From positions 2,030,767-2,094,766 of the forward strand of contig NZ_CP008944.1 of the NCBI RefSeq assembly GCF_000732945.1: DNA of 64,000 nucleotides, given 5' to 3'. Below the pieces are notes generated by a model, which was not told the DNA's origin, did no database searches, and saw only the letters and a list, made by a program, of their open reading frames with translations. Both the position numbers and the translations under genes were made by a program. The stretch comes from Corynebacterium atypicum. Lineage in GTDB: Bacteria; Actinomycetota; Actinomycetes; Mycobacteriales; Mycobacteriaceae. Position 1 is the first letter of the stretch, and the number at the start of each line of letters is the position of its first letter. Below, one piece after another: positions 59,741 to 64,000 of this stretch.

Positions 59741-60685
59741 TCAACGCGAACGCACCCTTTTACTTTCACTGCGTGCACTGAAAGGCGGCGCGGAAACCGA
59801 GGGGCGCGCCTCCGATTTGCCCGCCGACTGCACCCGGGCGCGGAAGTACCCACGCGCGCTGAGGACCACACCCGCCGCGGCCACCAAACCGGTCACGGCT
59901 CCCGTGGCCACCGGCGGGCCTCCCGCAGCCGCCAGCACGGTCGGCAGGTTCAGCACCACCAGCAGCGTGCCCACCGCCCCGCCGAGGGCAACCGGGTTCA
60001 TCTTGGTCACAATCCAGGCCGCCGCCGGCACCGCAACCGCTCCACCGATGAGCAGGGCGAAAGCGGCGGCTGCGTGCTCTGCCAGCTCCGCCCACAGCCC
60101 GGACACAAAGCCGGCCACGGCCGCCGAGGTGACGATGAACTCAGCGGTGTTGACCGTCCCGACGATCCGCCGCGGGCTGGTGCGCGCCATGCTCAGCAGC
60201 GTCGAGGTGGTCACCGGCCCCCAACCCCCGCCGCCGGTGGCGTCGATAAAGCCGCCGACCAGGCCCAGCCCGCTTAAGAAACCTGCCCCATGCGGGCGCG
60301 GATCGAGCTTCCGGCGCACTCGGCCGCGGGAGAACCGGTAGACCAGGTTGGCCCCGATCAGCGCCAGGATCGCCGCCATCACCGGGCGCGCGGCTGCAGC
60401 CGAGAGAAAGACCAGCGCGTTCGCTCCGGCAAACGCCCCGACCGCACCAGGTATGCCCAGGCAGGCGACCACGCGCCAGTCCACGTTTCCAAACCGCCAG
60501 TGGCTGCAGCCACTGACCAAGGTGGTGCCCAGCTGGGCGGCATGCACCACGGCGCTGGCCTGCGCGGGACCCAGCCCGGCCGCCAGTATCAAAATCGTCG
60601 TCGAGGTCGCCCCGAAACCCATCCCCAGCCCACCGTCGACGAGCTGGGCGGCGCACCCCGCCAGCGCGATAAGAAGCAACGTCAT
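59741..60685 (-). CDS. cysZ: TauE/SafE-type sulfite/sulfate permease CysZ
   Basis: A 314-residue membrane protein of the TauE/SafE family with about eight segments. The N-terminal repeat is LVDGGLGMGFGATSTTILIL and the second repeat is GFIDATGGGGWGPVTTSTLL, both with the family Gly-rich loops. In C. glutamicum the gene in this position (cysZ) is needed for sulfate import. ATG at 60685 or GTG at 60688 is the start; the frame further upstream is antisense noise. Last gene of the cys operon, 26 bp after cysY. Confidence 0.88.
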   Translation of the reverse strand: MTLLLIALAGCAAQLVDGGLGMGFGATSTTILILAAGLGPAQASAVVHAAQLGTTLVSGCSHWRFGNVDWRVVACLGIPGAVGAFAGANALVFLSAAAARPVMAAILALIGANLVYRFSRGRVRRKLDPRPHGAGFLSGLGLVGGFIDATGGGGWGPVTTSTLLSMARTSPRRIVGTVNTAEFIVTSAAVAGFVSGLWAELAEHAAAAFALLIGGAVAVPAAAWIVTKMNPVALGGAVGTLLVVLNLPTVLAAAGGPPVATGAVTGLVAAAGVVLSARGYFRARVQSAGKSEARPSVSAPPFSARSESKRVRSR

Positions 60686-60711
60686 CACAGCGCACCGTCT
60701 TTCTCGCCCGG

Positions 60712-61443
60712 CTAGGCGGCTGCTACGCGCTCGAGGGCTAGGGCGCGGTAGCGCTTGGCGACGATCGCGGCCAGGTTCTCGCCCAACACGCCTGCCCGCG
60801 AGATGCTCACCCCCGTCGCTGCGGAGGCGCCGGCGACGGCCGCGTCGAACCGCTCGAGCAGCACCCCCGAGGCCACGAAGAGCGGGATGGCAAAAAGGGC
60901 GTCCGTCCCCCGGGCCCGCGCCGCGTCCGCGCACCCGGCGAGCTGCGCGGAGACGCTAGCCGGGCCGTTGGTGGCAGTCAGCAAGCTCACGTGGCGCCCG
61001 ACGAGCCGGCCCACCCGCGCTGCAAGCTGGCCTAGCTGCGCCATCGCCTGCGCGTCCGATGACCCGACCGCATAGAGCGCCAACGCGGCGCCGGCCGGAG
61101 CCGAACGCGCCTGCATGGCTAGTACCTGGGCTAGGTCCTTACCCAGCCCGATCCCCGGCGCCAGGCGGGCGTCCAACCCTACCTCCCGGGCCTGGGATAC
61201 TGCCTCCGGCACGTCGACTCGGGCATGGAAGGCGGAAGTAAAAAGCAGCGGCACCACCACGGCCGGCAGGAGCCTCGGCAGCCGGCTGGCCAGCTCGACC
61301 AGGCTCGGGGACGCTAGCTCCAGGTGCGCGCTTAAACCTTTGGTGCCGGCCAGCCCGGCGGCCGCGGCGGTCAGCCGCGCGACGTCCGCGCCGGCCCGCC
61401 GGTCGCGGGAGCCGTGGGCGAGGGTGATCAACAGTGGAGTCAT
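60712..61443 (-). CDS. cysY: Sirohydrochlorin ferrochelatase-like protein CysY
   Basis: A 243-residue CbiX/SirB-type chelatase that would insert Fe into sirohydrochlorin to make sirohaem for sulfite reductase. Two half-domains are visible: LLITLAHGSRDRRAGADVAR with the metal-binding His and VVVPLLFTSAFHARVDVPEA with the second His in the first half, and ALYAVGSSDAQAMAQLGQLA and LFAIPLFVASGVLLERFDAA in the second. It lies between cysN and cysZ in the order known for C. glutamicum. Confidence 0.87.
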   Translation of the reverse strand: MTPLLITLAHGSRDRRAGADVARLTAAAAGLAGTKGLSAHLELASPSLVELASRLPRLLPAVVVPLLFTSAFHARVDVPEAVSQAREVGLDARLAPGIGLGKDLAQVLAMQARSAPAGAALALYAVGSSDAQAMAQLGQLAARVGRLVGRHVSLLTATNGPASVSAQLAGCADAARARGTDALFAIPLFVASGVLLERFDAAVAGASAATGVSISRAGVLGENLAAIVAKRYRALALERVAAA

Positions 61444-61449
61444 CTCCGC

Positions 61450-62818
61450 CTAGCCCTCCTGCGGTGCGCCCGGACGGCCGAAAAACTCCGCGTACTGCTC
61501 GCCCAGCGGGCCGCTCAACGCCGTTCCCACCAAGCCCGCGGCCAGCGTGTCTCCGTTCCCCTGATCCACCACGAGGAAGGATCCGACCGCCCCGCGGGCG
61601 GCGTAGTCCTCCACCGGCAGCGCCTCGGCCACCTGGATCGTCGCCTGGGCGACCTCGTTGAGCTCGAGGCGCCCGGGTCCACCTTCGGCCGCAAACGTGG
61701 CCCGCGGCGGCTCCACCGCAGCGATCTTCCCGCGGACCTCGCTGGTGCCGTAGCGGATACGCACTCGCTGCCCCGCGCGCAGGCCCTTCTGGGAAAGGCC
61801 GACCACGCTGGCCGCAAAACGCGTAACGCCCTCGGGGCGGGACCCGCCGGCGAGCAGGTCGCCGCGCACCACGTCGTCGGCAAGGCACAGCACCACCGAC
61901 TCGCCGGTCGCCGCCTGCTCGACCTCGCCGTCGGGGATGTCGATGTGCGAGACCTGAGCTTCCCGCCCACCGGCTACGCTGATGCGCTCGCCCACGCGCA
62001 CCGAACCGGCCTTGATCCTGCCGGCGTAGCCGCGGTAGTCCGCAGCGTGCTCGCGGATGACGTACTGCACCGGAAAGCGAAAGTCCAGGTCATCGGCCCG
62101 GCCCCGGGAGACCTCCACCTGCTCGAGGATCTCCAGCACCGTCGGCCCGGTGTACCAGCTCATGTTCTCGCTTCGCTCCACGACGTTATCGCCCAGCAGC
62201 GCAGAGATAGGCACCGCCGAGAAATCCTCAATCCCCAGCCGGCCCGCCAAACCGGACGCTTCCGCCTCGACCCCCCCGAAACGCCTCCTCCGAGAAATCC
62301 AGCAGGTCGATCTTGTTCACGGCCAGCACCACCGAGCGCACCCCGAGCAACGCGGCGACGAAGAGGTGGCGGCGCGTCTGCTCCACCACGCCGTGACGGG
62401 CGTCGATAAGCACCACCACCAGCTGGCTCGTGGACATCCCGGTGACCGTGTTGCGCGTGTACTGCACGTGCCCCGGGGTATCCGCCAAGATGAAAGCGCG
62501 CTTGTCCGTGGCAAAGTACCGGTAGGCCACGTCGATGGTGATGCCCTGCTCACGCTCGGCGCGCAGGCCGTCAACAAGAAGCGAAAGGTCCAGCCCGCCC
62601 GGGCCCGTAAAGCCCCGGGAGGCCGAGGTACGCCGCGCGCTATCTAACTGGTCGGCGAGCACGCAGCGGGTATCGTGCAGCAGCCGGCCGACGAAGGTGG
62701 ACTTGCCGTCATCCACCGAGCCCGCCGTGCACAAGCGCAAAGTCTCGCGCGCCGCCAGCTTTCCGCTCGTGCCGCGGACACCCGCATCCGAAGCCGTCCT
62801 GGTGGTCACGGTGCTCAT
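61450..62818 (-). pseudogene. cysN: cysN, sulfate adenylyltransferase GTPase subunit, split by a +1 frameshift
   Basis: The GTPase subunit of ATP sulfurylase. From ATG 62818 the frame reads [20 protein letters not shown] (P-loop), [34 protein letters not shown] and [12 protein letters not shown], then leaves the conserved sequence after EEAFR and stops near 62228. The neighbouring frame continues with [20 protein letters not shown] and the elongation-factor-like beta domains to 61450. The change is at a run of seven G on the coding strand (62271-62277); six would restore one 455-residue protein (1369 nt is 456 codons plus one base). It starts within the cysD stop (TGATG). It could be a sequencing error, a phase-variable tract or a real loss. 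Confidence 0.9.
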
Positions 62819-63777
62819 CAGAAGTAGCCCTCCTTCTTGCGGTCTTCCATTGCCGATTCGCTCAATCGATCGTCCGCGCGGGTGGCCCCGCGCTCGGTCA
62901 GCTGCGAGGTGGCGATCTCCGCGAGCACCTCGCTGACGTCCTGCGCCTCGGACAACACGGCGCCGGTGCAGGACATGTCGCCCACGGTGCGGTAGCGCAC
63001 CCGGCGTGTCTGCACGGCTTCGCCGTCCTTCGGCCCACCCCACTCGCCGGGGGTCAGCCACATACCATCGCGGCGGAACACCTCGCGATCGTGGGCAAAA
63101 TAGATCGCCGGCAGCTCGATGCCGCGCGCGCCTACGTACTCCCAGACGTCGGATTCCGTCCAGTTAGAGATGGGAAAGACTCGGATGTTCTCCCCCGGCA
63201 GGTGCCCGCCGTTGTAGAGGTCCCACAGCTCCGGGCGCTGCCGGCGTGGATCCCAGCCGCCGAACGCGTCGCGTACTGAGAACACTCGCTCTTTGGCCCG
63301 CGCCCGCTCCTCATCGCGGCGCGCGCCGCCGAGTACCGCGTCATAGCCCTGGCTTTCGATCGTCTCTACCAACGGCACGGTCTGCAGGGGGTTGCGGGTG
63401 CCGTCCGGGCGCTCGGCCAGCTCGCCGCGGTCGATCCAATCCTGCACTTGGGCTACCCGAAGCCTGGCCCCAGTGCGGCGCACTAGGGCATCGCGAAAGG
63501 CGATGACTTCCGGGAAGTTGTGGCCGGTATCCACGTGCAGCAGTTCGAAGGGCACCCGCGCGGGGTAAAACGCGCGGCGGGCCAGCTCGAAGACGGTCAC
63601 GGAGTCCTTGCCCCCGGAGAAAAGCAGCGCGACGTTGTCGAACTGCCCCGCGGCCTCCCGCAGGATCTGGATCGACTCGGCTTCGAGGTCTTTCAGGTGC
63701 GGCGGCAAGGGAGTGCGCGCGCCGCCCAGCGCGGAGCGCGCGGCTCGGGTTTCTTTTGGTTTCACAGCAACGTTCAT
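62818..63777 (-). CDS. cysD: Sulfate adenylyltransferase subunit CysD
   Basis: The catalytic subunit of ATP sulfurylase, 319 residues, making adenosine 5'-phosphosulfate from ATP and sulfate with CysN. The PP-loop is [20 protein letters not shown]. Further motifs are [36 protein letters not shown] and [18 protein letters not shown] at 63777 overlaps the cysH stop (ATGA), so the longer frame to 63870 is not used. Confidence 0.95.
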   Translation of the reverse strand: MNVAVKPKETRAARSALGGARTPLPPHLKDLEAESIQILREAAGQFDNVALLFSGGKDSVTVFELARRAFYPARVPFELLHVDTGHNFPEVIAFRDALVRRTGARLRVAQVQDWIDRGELAERPDGTRNPLQTVPLVETIESQGYDAVLGGARRDEERARAKERVFSVRDAFGGWDPRRQRPELWDLYNGGHLPGENIRVFPISNWTESDVWEYVGARGIELPAIYFAHDREVFRRDGMWLTPGEWGGPKDGEAVQTRRVRYRTVGDMSCTGAVLSEAQDVSEVLAEIATSQLTERGATRADDRLSESAMEDRKKEGYF

Positions 63778-64000
63778 GAGTGCAATCCGCATTCTGTCTT
63801 GGTGGAATTGGCCCAGCGCCCGGCGCGCGGGTCCTGCCCGGCGGCGACGGGGAGGGTGCACGTCGCGCACCCGATCGAGGGGTAGCCCTGGCGCGTCAGC
63901 GGGTGCTCGATGAGCTCGTTGTGCTCGATGAACTCCTGCGTCTTTTCCAGCGACCAGGTCACCAGGGGAGAAATCTTGAGGCGCCCGGTGCCGTCCAGCG
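63774..64000 (-). CDS. cysH: Adenylylsulfate reductase CysH (C-terminal part; 5' end outside window)
   Basis: The C-terminal 75 codons of an APS/PAPS reductase, which makes sulfite using thioredoxin. The visible sequence DGTGRLKISPLVTWSLEKTQ leads to the region with the paired cysteines, SIGCATCTLPV, and the catalytic TKTECGLHS end. The CC-type cysteine pair points to a [4Fe-4S] APS reductase. The stop overlaps cysD by 4 nt. The start and the rest of the operon (cysI and others) lie beyond the right edge. Confidence 0.95.
   Translation of the reverse strand, partial: LDGTGRLKISPLVTWSLEKTQEFIEHNELIEHPLTRQGYPSIGCATCTLPVAAGQDPRAGRWANSTKTECGLHS

Noticed and set aside
59591..60341. Forward frames over cysZ
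   Set aside because: They are antisense to a clear TauE/SafE membrane protein.

Overview
This window is high-GC chromosomal DNA from a Corynebacterium. The gene neighbourhoods match those known from C. glutamicum and relatives: glnX-glnH-pknG beside pta-ackA and fprA; purA, fba, GH76, pyrE and a rhodanese in a row; clpB-gltS; dnaK-grpE-dnaJ-hspR; and a cysH-cysD-cysN-cysY-cysZ sulfate operon. PknG has no rubredoxin-type CxxC motifs before its kinase domain, and the heat-shock promoters fit the SigH/HspR pattern of this group. No tRNA, rRNA, CRISPR array or intact insertion sequence was found. The genus is well supported; the species was not determined.

Layout. 1-1.4 kb: an ABC ATPase that runs off the left edge, and a shortened NUDIX gene. 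1.6-6.9 kb: the amino-acid sensing operon glnX-glnH-pknG. 7-11.4 kb: pta-ackA (reverse) and fprA (forward). 11.4-15.6 kb: a beta-fructoside (probably sucrose) locus with a LacI repressor facing an MFS symporter and a GH32 hydrolase. 15.6-19.9 kb: GNAT acetyltransferase, purT, purA and a conserved hypothetical. 19.9-22.9 kb: a variable segment with short repeats, the amber-interrupted remnant of a surface-protein anchor, a UDP-glucose dehydrogenase, about 600 AT-rich bases, and a two-gene cassette of a cysteine-rich 51-residue peptide and a small membrane protein. 22.7-33.1 kb: FUSC transporter, fba, DedA, GH76, SpoU methyltransferase, YhhN, pyrE, a membrane protein, a rhodanese and a hypothetical. 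33.1-41.4 kb: clpB, gltS, a globin-reductase, a nitrilase, and a frameshifted small gene coupled to a DUF1023 hydrolase. 41.4-49.7 kb: dnaK-grpE-dnaJ-hspR and putA. 49.7-57.8 kb: AI-2E-family membrane protein, DJ-1/PfpI, a C4 acid-sugar operon (otnK-ltnD-gntP) with a GntR regulator, hsp20 and an ArsR regulator. 57.8-64 kb: a secreted subtilase and the cys operon.

How the genes work together. GlnH and GlnX are thought to report extracytoplasmic Asp/Glu to PknG, which phosphorylates OdhI and so controls 2-oxoglutarate dehydrogenase. GltS and PutA also feed glutamate metabolism. The heat-shock genes clpB, dnaK and hsp20 all have SigH-like promoters, and clpB and dnaK also carry HAIR inverted repeats for HspR, which is encoded in the window. 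The cys genes make sulfite and siroheme for sulfate assimilation, but cysN is split by one extra G in a G7 run.

The least explained element is the cassette at about 22.1-22.8 kb. It has its own promoter, a palindrome upstream, a hairpin next to a G-rich ribosome binding site, a Cys/Ala/Gly-rich peptide and a two-TM partner. It looks like a bacteriocin or small toxin with an immunity protein, but that is inference.
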